This document shows, one piece after another, positions 1 through 12,728 of a stretch of DNA of 64,000 nucleotides. Every line of letters begins with the position of its first letter. Position 1 is the stretch's first letter. A program made the translations under genes and the position numbers. Source of the stretch: Piromyces finnis (lineage: Eukaryota; Neocallimastigomycota; Neocallimastigomycetes; Neocallimastigales; Neocallimastigaceae); contig MCFH01000075.1 in assembly GCA_002104945.1 (NCBI GenBank), forward strand, positions 158,366 to 222,365, in the 5' to 3' direction. The notes beneath the pieces were generated by a model. It worked only from the letters and a program-made list of their open reading frames with translations. It made no database searches and was not told the origin of the DNA.

Positions 1-2548
1 CTATAATAGAAATATGTTTAATGAAAATTTTATATTATATATCCTAATATACAATTCAGAAAAGAAAGAAATTTTTAAGTCTTATGAGAATAAATTCAAC
101 AAATAGTAATGAAATAATAATGAATTATATATATAATAACATTGTCAAAAAAATAAATAAATTACATTTTATTATTATTGTCGTTATTTATAAATAATAA
201 TATATTAAATTTAATATTAAGATTAATATTAAATATTCTATCTGTTACTTTTCCTACTTTATAATAACAATAATTATGAAATATTTTTAAATATTTTGTT
301 AAATCATCTACAAAAAAAAAAGGATAGGTATAAAGGCTTAACCTACTTTTTTTTTTTAAGAAATGCTGAATTTCTGTTACCTTGAAAAATAAAGTTTATT
401 CCACATATTAAAATTAAATTTATAATTAAAAATCAAAATTTTTAATTTCATAATATAATTCCCATAATAGTTAATAATTTAATCTTTAATTAAAAAAGTA
501 AAGATATGGATAATATAATTTAAATTAAATATAAGACATTTATTTAAATTATATTCATTCATTTATAATTATACAAATGGACGATAATTTATTTATCAAT
601 TAATTATCAAATTTTAATTATTTATTTAATAATTAATATTTTATTCATTCACTTTTTCTAAATTAAAAATTTACAATCTTAATGTATTCCAATATATATT
701 AAATGAATAAAAGTAATTATTATTCATTATATTCCTATATATTATTATATATTAAATTGTATTTATCTAATTCAATTTTAATTATAACTTAATTAACATT
801 AATAAAAAGATAATATTTTATTTAGTATGTTATTATACCAACCAAGTATTATCATGTACGGTCAATGCTAAACTATAATTATAATAAACCAAGAAGAAGT
901 TATATTATAAGAAATAAAGGTAGTGATGCAATTATACCATTTACAAATAAAATATGCCAGAAAGAATAAGCATTTCATTGAATTATTTTCTATAATAAAA
1001 CAAGAATAAAGAATTTAAGTAAAGAAATTGTTTTACTATTATACATAATTATTTCTATTTATTCTCTTAAATCTAAACGGTTATATTTTACATCCACAAT
1101 TAAAAGTTTTTTTATCCTTCAGATAGTTTTATTATTAACTTTTTTTAATTTATCGAATAATTATATTTTTTTTTTTTTTAGTATTTATAAAAGTTTATTT
1201 TAATTAAATAATTAATTAAAACTTAAATTTCTACCGCTATTTCATATTTATAATTCAACACATGTCTTTTTTTTTTGTTTGTTTGTTAATATTTGTTTTT
1301 GTCTCGGCTTGTCTTTTTTTTATTATTATTATTTTTATTATTATTAATATTGTTATATTAATATTATTAGTAGTGGTATAGTATATGGATTATAAATGAA
1401 AGCTTAACTACTAATTCAATAATGAAGAATAATAATTAAATAATTTAAAAGAAATAATAAAATTAATGCATCCAATATTCTTTCATATTATTATATTATT
1501 ATTAAATTAATCTAATTTATTATTGTTTATTCAAAATTAATTATTAAATATATTAATTTAAAATAATTAATAAACTTTTCTGAATTCGCTAAATTTCTCC
1601 TTTTTTTTTTTTTTTTTATCAAATGTAGCATTATCAATTATCAAACTTTTTTTTTTTTTTTTTTTATCTTTAAAATATATAATTACAATATTTTTCTTTT
1701 CTTTTTTTTTTTTTTTTTTTTTATCAATTTCCTTTTTCTAAAGAATTCAAAAATAAAAATAATAAAAATAAGAATATACATCAAAATTAAAAAAAATAAA
1801 AATAATAAAGAAAAGAAAAACAATTATAATAAATTAAATATAATTTATTATTAATAGTAAGAAATTGGAAAAATATATTAAACAAAAACAACTTAATAAA
1901 AAAGAAAAAGGTATATTAATGAATGATAAACCTACAAAATAACACAATAAAAGAATAATAATTGATAATTCAAAATTAAAAAGAAAATAAAAACTTTTAT
2001 AACAAATCTCAAAAGAAACATATATACATAATAAAAAATAAATAAAGAAAAAGAAATTGAAAAAGAAAAAGAAAAAGAAAAAAATACTTGTTAACATAAA
2101 ATATTATCATTATTTAATAAAAAAAGAATTATCAAAAAACAATTATCATATATTATTTATTTATTTATCCTAAACTATTATTAATAAATATTCAAAAGCA
2201 TAGATATAATTTAAAATAAAATTTAAAAGAAAATAATAATAATAAATGCAATAAAAAATATAAAGAAAAATATAACTAAAATATAAACTATTTATAAGAT
2301 AAAAAATATTTTATTTAATAATCATTTTTATCCAACAATTTTATAAAAGCATCATATTTAGAAAGGAAAAAAAAAAAATAAAATAAAATAAAATCTTTAA
2401 CAATACTTGAAAAAACAATTTAATAAAAAAAGAAAAAGAAAAAAGAAATAAAATTATATATAAAGTTTAAAAAGTTAAAATATTATTTACATAAATTATA
2501 AAAAATATATCAAATAATAAAATATTAAAAATAACAAAATAGGATAAA
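1..2548. other. AT-only intergenic region upstream of the antiporter gene
   Basis: No reading frame here has the composition or length of the real exons in this window. The stretch consists of A/T homopolymers, short AAT/ATT runs and, at about 2040-2085, a GAAAAA-type repeat. It should contain the 5' flank and promoter of the gene starting at 2549, but in sequence this A+T-rich no TATA-like element can be singled out. No RNA gene was recognised. Confidence 0.6.
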
Positions 2549-5500
2549 ATGGAAATAGATACACAAAATATTTCTAATACCCCAAAGAACGTTCATTTTG
2601 ATAATAAAGGCAAAAATGTCGAAAATGAAATGAACTCTATGGAAAATTCAGAAGAGAGATTACAAAATACAGAAGAAAACACTAATAGCAGTGATGAAGG
2701 TGGAAATTTAGAATATATTAATGGTGAAGACGATTATGTTGAATACGATGAATATAATGAAGAAGATGACGAATTTCATAATGTCAAAGATAGACAAGAG
2801 GTAAAAAGAAAATAAAAATATTATATAATTGCAAATAAATAAATTTATGGGTTATTTTACATATCAATATAAAATGTGTTTAATCCTGATTTTTTAATAA
2901 TTTTGGTATACTTTATTAGGCAATTAATGTAAGTCATCCATTCGGTCTTCGTCTTTGGAAACCTGCTCTTTATAAAAAACATCGTTCAATTTTTACAAAA
3001 ACACATGAAGCCCTTCACTCTAAACCTGGTCAATCATATTCAAAAGCGGAAATCTTCCTTTTCCCCGGTAATATTATTTGGACTATTACCTTTGGTTGGA
3101 TGGCAGCTTTAACATATTTATTTGTAGCTATTTGCCTTCTTATACCAGTATTTATTGTAGTTTTTATTCTTGAGCATGTTTTAAAACCACATCAAGCTAT
3201 CTCTCTTTCACCTAAACCAAAACAATCAACTATATTAGCCAGATATATTAGAGTAAACTTATTTTAAGTTATAATATATATTCAATATATATATATATAA
3301 AATTAATCAAATAATATTAATATATACATATATTTAGTTATTGTTTGGTATTACACATTATATTTTATGGCCTTTTGGAAAATACATTGAAAAAGTTAAA
3401 GGAAACTTTTCCGAAGATATTGATTACTACGCTGCAATAAACGAAGAAGATAATGATCGCTACAATAATTTCTTCAATCATGATATTGTAGGTGATTATT
3501 CAAGGAAAAGAAATGAACATTTCGCTCGTAAATATGGTTATGAAGAAGAAGAATTAAAATGGGATTTTAAAAAACTTTTAAACTTATTCTTAAAAAATGG
3601 TATTTCAGGATTCTGTTATTACTTATTCATATTAACAATAATTGCACCAATGCATTTAATTGTTGCTGCTATTTGTTGGATGTTCGTTGTTTCAATTCCA
3701 ATGAGCAAATTAAATTTTGTTCTCCTTAACCACATGTTATACGAACCATTAGAACTTTTTGTTCACTCTTCAAGCCCTCCACCATTCCAATTTAGTACAA
3801 TATTTAAAAAAATAAAGAAAAATGATGATGATGAGGCTATTCTTCCTCTCATGAGCTCCCAATCAAATTCTCAATCCAATGATTTCAATAGTAATTATCA
3901 AGTTTCGGGTCAAACAGAAATTATTTTATGTACTTATCGTGCTATTGGTCTTCGTTACTACAAATATACTTTTGGTGGTATCAACGTAATTTTCTTCAAT
4001 TCTCTTCTTTTTGTCGTCTTTACCCTTTTAGACGCCTACATAATTTCACCAAGTACCGGAAAAACAGGAATTGGTCATCCATTAGTAATTTTCTTTTCAT
4101 CTTTAATTTCAGTTATTCCATTAGCCTACTTTATTGGTATGTCTGTATCTTCTATCACTGCACAAACCAATTTAGCTCTTGGTGCAGTTATTAATGCAAC
4201 TTTTGGTAGTATAATTGAAGTAATTCTTTACACAATTGCCTTAGCTGAAGGAAAAGCGAAAATTGTTGAAGGTTCTTTAATTGGTTCTGTATTAACTGGT
4301 ATTCTTGCATTACCAGGTATGAGTATGTTAACTGGTGGTATAAAAAGAAAAGAACAACGTTTTAATGCTAAAAGTGCTGGTGTTTCATCTACACTTTTAA
4401 TTCTTTCTATCATTGGTATATTTACACCAACTCTTTTCCAAAAATTTTATGGTGCATACAATTTAGTTTGCGAAGAATGTCCTAATAACTTAAGTTCCTC
4501 TAATAATTCTACCTTAACGGATGCCACCACAATTATGACTCAATGCAAAAATTGTCGCTTTAAACAACCAGATCCATTAGAAGATGAATTCTACCATAGT
4601 CACACTAAATATTTAGTTTGTATTTGTGCTGTAGCATTAGTATTAACCTATGCTGTTGGTTTATTATTTACTCTTCGTACTCACGTCAAACAAATTTATG
4701 AAAAAACAAAAAAGAATAGTCAAAGACGTAAATCTCGTTCAAGAACTCGTCGCTCTTCTCGTACTCGCGCCAAAAAGAATTATTCAGGTTCATCCTACGA
4801 TAATACAACCAACCGTAGCACTAATACTGCTACTAGTAACAATCTTAGCTATCCAGATGAAGATATCATATATAACTCATATGGTGAAATTATTAATAAA
4901 GACAGTAATATAAAATATGAATTTAATAATTTAATAAATAGTGGAAATGAACGTTATTACCGTTATGATTCCGAAGCATCTTCATCATCTAAGAAAAGTC
5001 AAAGAAGTAGCCGTAGAAGAGGTCGTAGAAGTAATAGCAGAAATAGTAGTATTAATAAAAATGAAAATGTTGATAAAACTCAGGATATTCTTTTAAAAGA
5101 ACAACCCCATAATGACAGTGGTAATAACAATAGTAATAAGGTTGATGCTGAAAATGTTGTTACCATTTCAAATGATAAATCAAAAGAACAAAAACTCTAT
5201 ACTATATTAAATATTCAAGCCGAAGAACCTTCCTACCAACCAAAAATTCGTCGTCGTAATATTAAATCTAAGGAAGACAATACCTCTATTTTATCTGAAG
5301 ATAGTGATACTGATAGTAATGAAGAAAAGGAAGTTGGACATGAAGCTCCAAGTTGGACTAAATTAGAAAGTGTCATTGTATTACTCGTATCAACTATCAT
5401 CTTCTCATTATTAGCCGAAATTTTAATTGGTTCTGTTGATGTTGTATTAAAAAGTATTAGCTTGGATGAAAAATTCTTAGGTGTTACTTTATTCGCTCTT

Positions 5501-5842
5501 GCACCAAATGTTTCTGAATTCTATAATGCTATTGCTTTTGCTATGTATGGAAATATTGCTCTTTCTTTAGAAATTGGTAGTGCCTATGCTACTCAAGTAG
5601 CTATGCTTCAAATTCCTGCTATTATAGGTATTTGTAGTGTTCGTCACTTCTTTATTGATCTTCCATATGAAAGTAAATATTTCTTTACCTTAATCTTCAG
5701 TAAATGGGATATAATAACTATTATTATTGGTGTCTTTTTATTATCTCATGTTTATACTGAAGGAAAAAGTAATTACTTTAAAGGGGCAATGCTTTTAATG
5801 GCTTATACCGTTTTTGTCATTTCTTATTACTTTGCTGTTTAA
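2549..5842 (+). CDS. VNX1: Vnx1-type (YNL321W family) monovalent cation/proton antiporter of the CaCA superfamily
   Basis: Three exons: 2549-2800, 2920-3252 and 3338-5842, all joined in phase 0, giving about 1029 residues. Exon 2 encodes the fungal N-terminal motif (SHPFGLRLWKPALYKK) and a first membrane segment. Exon 3 carries the exchanger core. The first signature repeat is near residues 479-489 (INATFGSIIE, with the acidic transport residue). The second is near residues 917-925 (ALAPNVSEF). Several hydrophobic helices surround each. The first 84 residues are acidic and probably cytosolic. Between the two halves lies a long insertion (roughly residues 590-870) with an Arg/Ser-rich stretch and Asn/Ser-rich linkers. 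The family exchanges Na+ or K+ for H+ across vacuolar or ER-type membranes, and some relatives move Ca2+. Yeast Vnx1 is about 900 residues, so this copy is longer mainly through the loop. The family call is firm; the ion and membrane are inferred. Confidence 0.88.
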
Positions 5843-6234
5843 GCAAAATAAACTATCTTTTTTTTTCAATATATATTTAATTAAATGTTTTAATGAATTA
5901 TTAGGTTTAATATTTTTTTTTAATTGGGTTAAATAATATAATATTATTAATAATTTTTTTATAAGATGTATATATATATACACATATATTTACTAAAAGT
6001 TATATATATTTATATTATAAATTATTAAATAAAAGCAAATTTTGATATATAATAATAATAATAAAAAAAAAAAAAAATACATATTTTCAATCTTTATTTT
6101 TTTTTTTTTTTTTTTATAATTTTGTGTAGCAATACTTTATTTTTACTTTTATAATGTAGATAGAAATTTTTTATATTATTTATTATATATATTGTTATTG
6201 TTATAATACTGCATGCAATATATGTATTTAAAAA

Positions 6235-6282
<48 letters not shown>

Positions 6283-6362
6283 GATAATAATGATAAAATA
6301 TTAATTCTATAAAAGGGATTAAAGTATTTTTAAAAAAAAAAAAATAATAAAGAATAATTATT
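5843..6362. other. Intergenic region between convergent genes, with an AAT microsatellite
   Basis: This separates two convergent genes. It contains poly-A and poly-T runs and, at about 6232-6295, an AAT run that degrades into GAT-containing units. No coding exon or RNA gene was recognised. Confidence 0.6.
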
Positions 6363-9300
6363 TTAATTTGTATTTTTTTCTAAAAATTTTATGGTTTTCT
6401 CTAACATTTCTGTATCTTCAAAATTAATAGAACTTAATTCTTCTAATTCTTTATCTAAATCATTTTCATTTTCATGCTTAGCTTGACTTTTAAATTTCAT
6501 TGATGATAGTAAAGTATCTACATTTTCTTCCTTTTCCTTCATATTATTCTTTACAGAATCCTTAACCGACGGGATATCCTGTTCAATATTTTGTAATAAA
6601 TCAGTAATTCCTTTCATTTCATCAATTTCTTGATGAAGATGGCTTATAAGAGTATCAATATTATCATCGAATGTTTCCTCTAATTCTTGTTGTTTTGAAT
6701 TATCAGATGGTGATATTGAATTTAATTGAGGAATTGTGGATAATGTTGTGGAAGAATGATCTTTACCCTCTTTTTTATCCAATGAATTTAACTCAACATT
6801 ATTCTCTTTAAGTAAAGATGAAATTTCACTATTATTATTTTCAAATTCTAAAATTTCTTTTTTAATATTATAAATTTCTACTTCATTCTCATCTATATCA
6901 GAAAAAATTTGTAAAGGTAGGGATGGCTCTATTACTGATAAGGAAGATGGTTCAACATCCTTAGTTTTACTACTACTTGATACCGGAACTGATAAACTAT
7001 TATTATTTACTATTTCATTTGATGCCATTGATTCTTTTGTTGATGGTTCTAAATTAATATCATTCTTGGTATTACTATTATTAGTAATAGTAGTAGCATC
7101 ATTAGTGTTAGTATTAGTATCATTGGTATTATTATTAATAGTTGTAATAGTATTTTTATTAGTATCATTAGCATTATTATCAATAGTTGTAGTAGTAGTA
7201 GTATTTTTATTAGTATTATTAGCATTATTATTAATAGTTGTAGTAGTAATAGTATTTTTATTAATCTCATTAGCATTATTCTTAATAGTTATAGTAGTAT
7301 TATCAGTATTTGTATCAGTATCGATATTGTTAATAGTAATAGCATCATTAATAGTTGTAGTAGTGGCTGCAGTTGTTGTTATTGTTATATTTTCTTTGTT
7401 ATCTTCTTCTAATTGTTCTATCTGTTTTTTTAATTCAAGAGCTATTGATTCTTGTTCTTCGATATTTTGATAGCTATCATTCAACAATGATGTATCTGAT
7501 CTATTTAATCCTTCTGAATCTAATAGATTAGGTTGCATTGAAGATACCTTTGCTTTCTTTCGAATATGCTCATTATCAGATAATTGATTATTGATAGTAT
7601 CTACAGTATTTTCCTGTATTTCAGAACAACTACGCTTATTATTAAACAATGATAAAGAATTTTTATATAATTCTGAAATTGGATATTTTTTTAATTCTGG
7701 AGAAGTAGAAGAAGACGATACAATATTATTCTCTTGTGGAATAATATTTGAATTATTGAATGATGATGGTAATGTAGAAGTTGAAACTTCGGGAATATTG
7801 TTACTGGTAGATGAAGAGGCAAAATCTAAACCTAATATTTCATTTATTTTACTTAATTCTAATAAAGGTTCTGTGGATGGAATTGCACTTATTATATCAT
7901 TACTACCAGAAGGTATAACAGTTGCCTTATTTGATTGATCGAGAGTTAAATCGGATGTATGATTAATTAGATCAGGTTGTTGAGTAGTCTTAAATAAATC
8001 TAAATTAAATTTATTATTATCAATATTAATAGGAAGAGAGGATAACACATCACCCTGAGATGAAATATCTGAAATTTCATTAACATTTTTATTTAATATG
8101 GTTGAAAATAACGATGAACTAATTGGTTCTATTCTTTCAGTATTTTCTTTACCTTCGTTACTATAATAATTAGATAATAAATCTAAATCAATAGGTTGAA
8201 TTGAAGATGATGATAGATCATCATTAATAATATTCAAATTTGTATTTGAATTCGTAATTTGATCTGTTATTAAGTTGGTATTTTCATTTTGCTTTAACTG
8301 TGGTACGTTTATAAAAGAAGATGAAGAAGAATGAGGAGTAGAAACTTTAGGTGGTTTATTTAATATATCTAAAGGAGATGATATATTGTAATCTAACGGT
8401 AAAAGAAGAGAAGATGGAAAAAGAGAGGGTGTAGGTATTTTCTCAGTTAACTGAGCTTTATCTAAATCGTATGAAAAATCTGATGATAAACTATTGACTT
8501 TCTTTCTTTTATGTGTATTACTAGTATTAGCACTGTTATTTGAAAGATTAAGAGAATGATAACGATTATGTTTATGATTATTATTTCTAGCGATTTTTCC
8601 CCATTCTCTTTCAGCCCTTTCCTATTATCAATAATAAAAAAATTTTAATAATTTTATAATTTATATATTTATATATATAGTAATAATATATTTGAATTCA
8701 AGGTATATAATAAATTCAAATTTTTTATTTATTCATTTATTAATGCTAATAATATAATAATTATTAATATTTACCCTAACAGTTAACCCTTCTAAATTTT
8801 CTTCTTCAAATTCATTTTCATTTTGACCTAGGTTTTGCATTATATCATCATCATCATCATCACCTTCTTCATCAATTTCTTCATCCGAATGATTATACTT
8901 TCCTATTAGTTTTTCTAAATAATTGGCATTATCTAATTTATCAAGTTTAAGCGAATAACGATGCTGATAATAAGAGATATTGTATAAATCGTTTTCATTT
9001 ATATTATCTAAAAAGGAAGAGAATTCATTTCTCTCAAATAAATTATTTGAAGGATTTAGTTTTACAGATCGTCCTATAGATTTGATATCGGTATTTTTGA
9101 CTAAATTACTTTTTTTTTCAAAATATTGATTAAATATATTATTAATATCTTCCAATTCATTATCGTTTATGATATTATGCTATGGTTTTTTAAAGTTTTA
9201 CGGAAATTAATACGTTAAAATATTATATATTGTAATTATAATAATAGTATAAATAATCAACATTCAATAAAATATTATTAGTTTTAATTTCATAAGCATT

Positions 9301-10042
9301 AAATTTAAAATGATACAATTATAATAATTTGTATTACTTACAAAATTGAAATTTTCTATATAATTTTGAATATTTTCTAATTCTTCTGATATACTTTTTC
9401 TTTTTGAAATGGTGATATTATAAAATAAATATATATTGTATATGTAATAATAAAAAAAGTAAAATAAGCGTTTATATATAAAGAAAAGATGCATAAGTTT
9501 ATAATAAAACAAAAAAAAAAAAAAAAAAAAAAAAAAAGTTGATTATTAATTAAATATTTATATATATAATTTATAATTAATAATAATACTTACTTTTTTG
9601 TAAACTCTAATCCTTCTTGGCCTTTACAATATGCTACAAATTCAAAAATTTGGTCATATTTCATTTTATAAAAAATATACATTGTATCATAAAGATTATG
9701 TTTTTTTGCCCATTCATTGATATTACATAATTTTATCCAAACATCTATGTATAGAGTAAAATAAAAAGAAATAATGAAATTATAAATAATTATATGTTAC
9801 ATGTATATATTAAAATTAAAATAATTCAAATCTGAAAATTATATTCATTATCTTACATTGTGTAATTTTAATTAATACTTTTGGAAATGCGTTTGGTTGG
9901 GTATAATAAAGCATATATAAAATATATAAATTACCAATATCCATATAGGCATTATTAAATTGAATTAAGTAAGCTAAAAATTTAAACCAAAAAAATAATA
10001 AAATTTAATTTATATAATTTGAAATTTGAAATCCGAAATTGC

Positions 10043-10077
<35 letters not shown>

Positions 10078-10545
10078 TACTTACAAATAGGAATTTCATA
10101 CAATCCCATTAAATATTTATTTCGATAGTTTTTATCCGTACAAATAAATTGGATTAAGGTAAAATCCAATTCTTCCCATAAATTAACAAAATCTTTAAAT
10201 TTTAAAGATTTTAGCTTTTAAAAAAATAAATGTATTTTTATTATTTTATTATTGTCAATAAATATTTGTTGTTGTTGTTATTATTAAAATATGAAAAAAT
10301 AAATTATTGTTATATTATATTATATTCTATTATATTATAGAAATGATGAAAATACATTCCATAATGAAAATCTACTTATAAATACTTTTATATACCTTAA
10401 TAAATTCCTGTAATAAGTATCTTAAATCATTCTCAATTGCTTTTTTTTCAATTGCAATGTCACCAATAACTAAAGAAGGTGGTCCATATATAATTTTGTT
10501 AGTTACATTTGTTGTTGAAGTTGTATTACTACTAATAATGCTCAT
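6363..10545 (-). CDS. SNAPC1: SNAPC1/SNAP43-like subunit of the snRNA-activating protein complex
   Basis: Seven exons on the minus strand: 10545-10396, 10214-10085, 9973-9857, 9744-9594, 9393-9342, 9179-8775 and 8621-6363, about 1087 residues, with phase kept at every join. Residues about 50-200 match the SNAPC1 domain of human SNAP43: FKDFVNLWEELDF, then GNLYILYMLYYTQP (human ALYLLYGLYNTQ), then YDTMYIFYKMKYDQIFEF (human FDAAYIFRKLRLDRAFHF). SNAPc binds the proximal sequence element of snRNA promoters and recruits Pol II or Pol III. The exon 6/7 join gives a basic ERAEREWGKIAR segment followed by a nuclear-signal-like HKRKK. The remaining 700 or so residues are low-complexity Ser/Asn/Thr sequence with an acidic coiled-coil-prone end, so the protein is much longer than the 368-residue human subunit. 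The acceptor of the 52-nt exon 5 is the least certain join. Confidence 0.78.
7060..7385 (-). repeat. Imperfect in-frame Thr/Asn/Ile-rich repeats inside the SNAPC1-like gene
   Basis: Units of roughly 50 nt repeat imperfectly. On the minus strand they encode Thr runs joined to Ile-Asn-Asn-Asn and Asn-Thr-Asn-Lys blocks. Because the bias holds at the codon level, long spurious frames also open on both strands. This is a length-variable disordered tract, not a separate gene. Confidence 0.8.
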
Positions 10546-10767
10546 TCCAATTAAAAATTCTTTTTTATTAAGAGTTACAAATTTGTTTGTTTTTAATTAA
10601 TTACATCCATATAAAATGAATTATTAAATATTTGACTAAAAGAAATATATAATATTATATAATGAAAATATATAGTAGCAATCAATTTAATGTATAAAAT
10701 ATAAATTATTAAAATACAATGATGTAATAAAATATTAACGCACTATTTATAATATTTTTAACAAATA

Positions 10768-10800
<33 letters not shown>

Positions 10801-12728
10801 AAATTATTTTTTATATTAATTAAATATTAATTTATATAATTAAATTTTATAAATTTAATAAATCTAATCATTAAATTTTAAAAAAAGTATTAAGTAAAAA
10901 AAAGATATTAAAGTATATGTGTATTGTATACTACATTATGTTATGTTTTTTTTTTTTTTTAATAATTTAACAGTAAAGAAATTAGATTTAAGATTTTACA
11001 AATCACTATTATTTATATAAAAAAATAAATATAGCAATTTCTTTAATGCTTATATTTTATCTTCATTTCTTATTAATATTTTTTTTTTTAAGTAATGATA
11101 TCACATCTACCTTATAATAATTATAAAAATTCTTATTATATGATATATTACCTATTTGTGATATTCAAAAATACAGTATTGAAAAACGTGCAAATAGAAA
11201 AGATAAATTAATATATAAATTTTGTTTTTTTAAAAAAGCTGTTATTTCATATAATTATATTTTTTTTTAAAAAAAAAATAATACTACAATATATATAAAC
11301 ATTTTTCAAACTTATTTGATAAGGAAAAAGAATTATTAATACAAAATAATATTCAAATACTGCGTCATTAAATTTATATAGGTAACTTTTTAAAATTTAT
11401 TATTAATTACATCAAGAGAGGATATTGCTCGATTAACCTAATCTTTTAAAATTTCATAAAATAACCTAATCTTTATAGAAAAAGTTGTTCCAAAATTTTT
11501 TAACTTGGTGATTCCTTATAATATTATTATTATATAATATAATTTAAAAATATTTTGTATTATATTGAATCTTAATAATTATATTTTATAATATATTTAA
11601 TATATTTAATATTGATGTATAAATAATCATTTAATAAAATATTAAAGAATTAACTTTTGATTTTATTTTTATATTTTTTTTTTATTTCTTTTTATTTTAA
11701 TATATAAATACAAGAAAATAGACACTTTATTATAAATAATATACATTGGCAATTATACTTATAATGCCTTATTTATTTATATATTAATTTATTATTAACT
11801 TTCTTTTTCATCCAGATAACATTAAAAAGTAATTTATTGTTGATATATATATATAAATTATTATTTATATTTATTTACTTTTTCATTAATAAAAACCAAA
11901 ACAATTTTATAATCCAAAAAACAATAATAAAAATAAAAAAATAAAATAAAATAAAATTATATATATCGTAAAAATATTCAATGAATGAATTGAATAAGTG
12001 ATAATTTATGATATGGACGAATAATTATTATTAATGTTTATAGATACTCATACTTCTATTTAATTTTTTATAAACATTATAAATATTCAAAAACATTGTT
12101 TACAATCAATTTAAAATTTGCAATATTGAAACAAGTATATTTATATTTAAATTTAATTTTTTTCGAGAATTGGAAAAGATATTTTAATACCTGTTATGTA
12201 TTATGTATTATGTTGGTTACAATTAAAATAATAATAATAAATATATAAAAAATTTTTTTATCAATTAATGAAATTATTGAAGACAACATTCAATTTAAAA
12301 CATAAATATAATGTTTATAATAAATTATCTTTATTTACTTTTTAAAATATTTTTTTTTATTAACATATTTATATAATTTAGTATAAATGCGTATTTTTTG
12401 GAGGGGCCGGATTTGGACCCTCTAAAATTGAGCATTTTTATTAAAACTGTAGATATTATAATATTATAGTATTTATTTTTATTGTATTTGAATCTTTATA
12501 TTAATATTTATTTATTTTTAAACATATATATATATAGATTATATTAAAGAGGCTAATTTAAAAAGAAAGTTATTAGTAAAATAAAAGCAAAGTAATAATT
12601 TTTTTTAAATTCTATACATTTTATTTTAATTACTACAAACAAATTTAAATAAAAATAATTTTGTGAGAGAAAATCAAATCAATTACAAATTACATCATAA
12701 TTATTTAATAACTTCATATATACACAAA
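10546..12728. other. Divergent intergenic region between SNAPC1-like and Sec7 genes
   Basis: About 2.2 kb separates two divergently transcribed genes and must hold both promoters. It is nearly all A/T. The exceptions are a short G+C-rich islet at 12400-12423 and a pair of similar CCTAATCTTT motifs at about 11437-11475. No coding exon was recognised. Confidence 0.55.
12400..12423. other. G+C-rich islet with hairpin potential upstream of SEC7
   Basis: The arms GAGGG (12401-12405) and CCCTC (12418-12422) are complementary around a 12-nt loop that also contains GGCC. It stands out because flanking DNA over more than a kilobase has almost no G or C. It lies about 310 bases before the SEC7 start codon. 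It could be a binding site, part of a 5' leader or part of a small RNA; nothing in the sequence decides this. Confidence 0.3.

Noticed and set aside
1834-2097. Phe-rich minus-strand frame
   Set aside because: Comes from A-rich sequence, with no varied composition or family match.
7049-7470. Val/Leu-rich frames on both strands overlapping the SNAPC1-like gene
   Set aside because: Shadows of the Thr/Asn/Ile repeat; they resemble membrane helices only because of codon composition.
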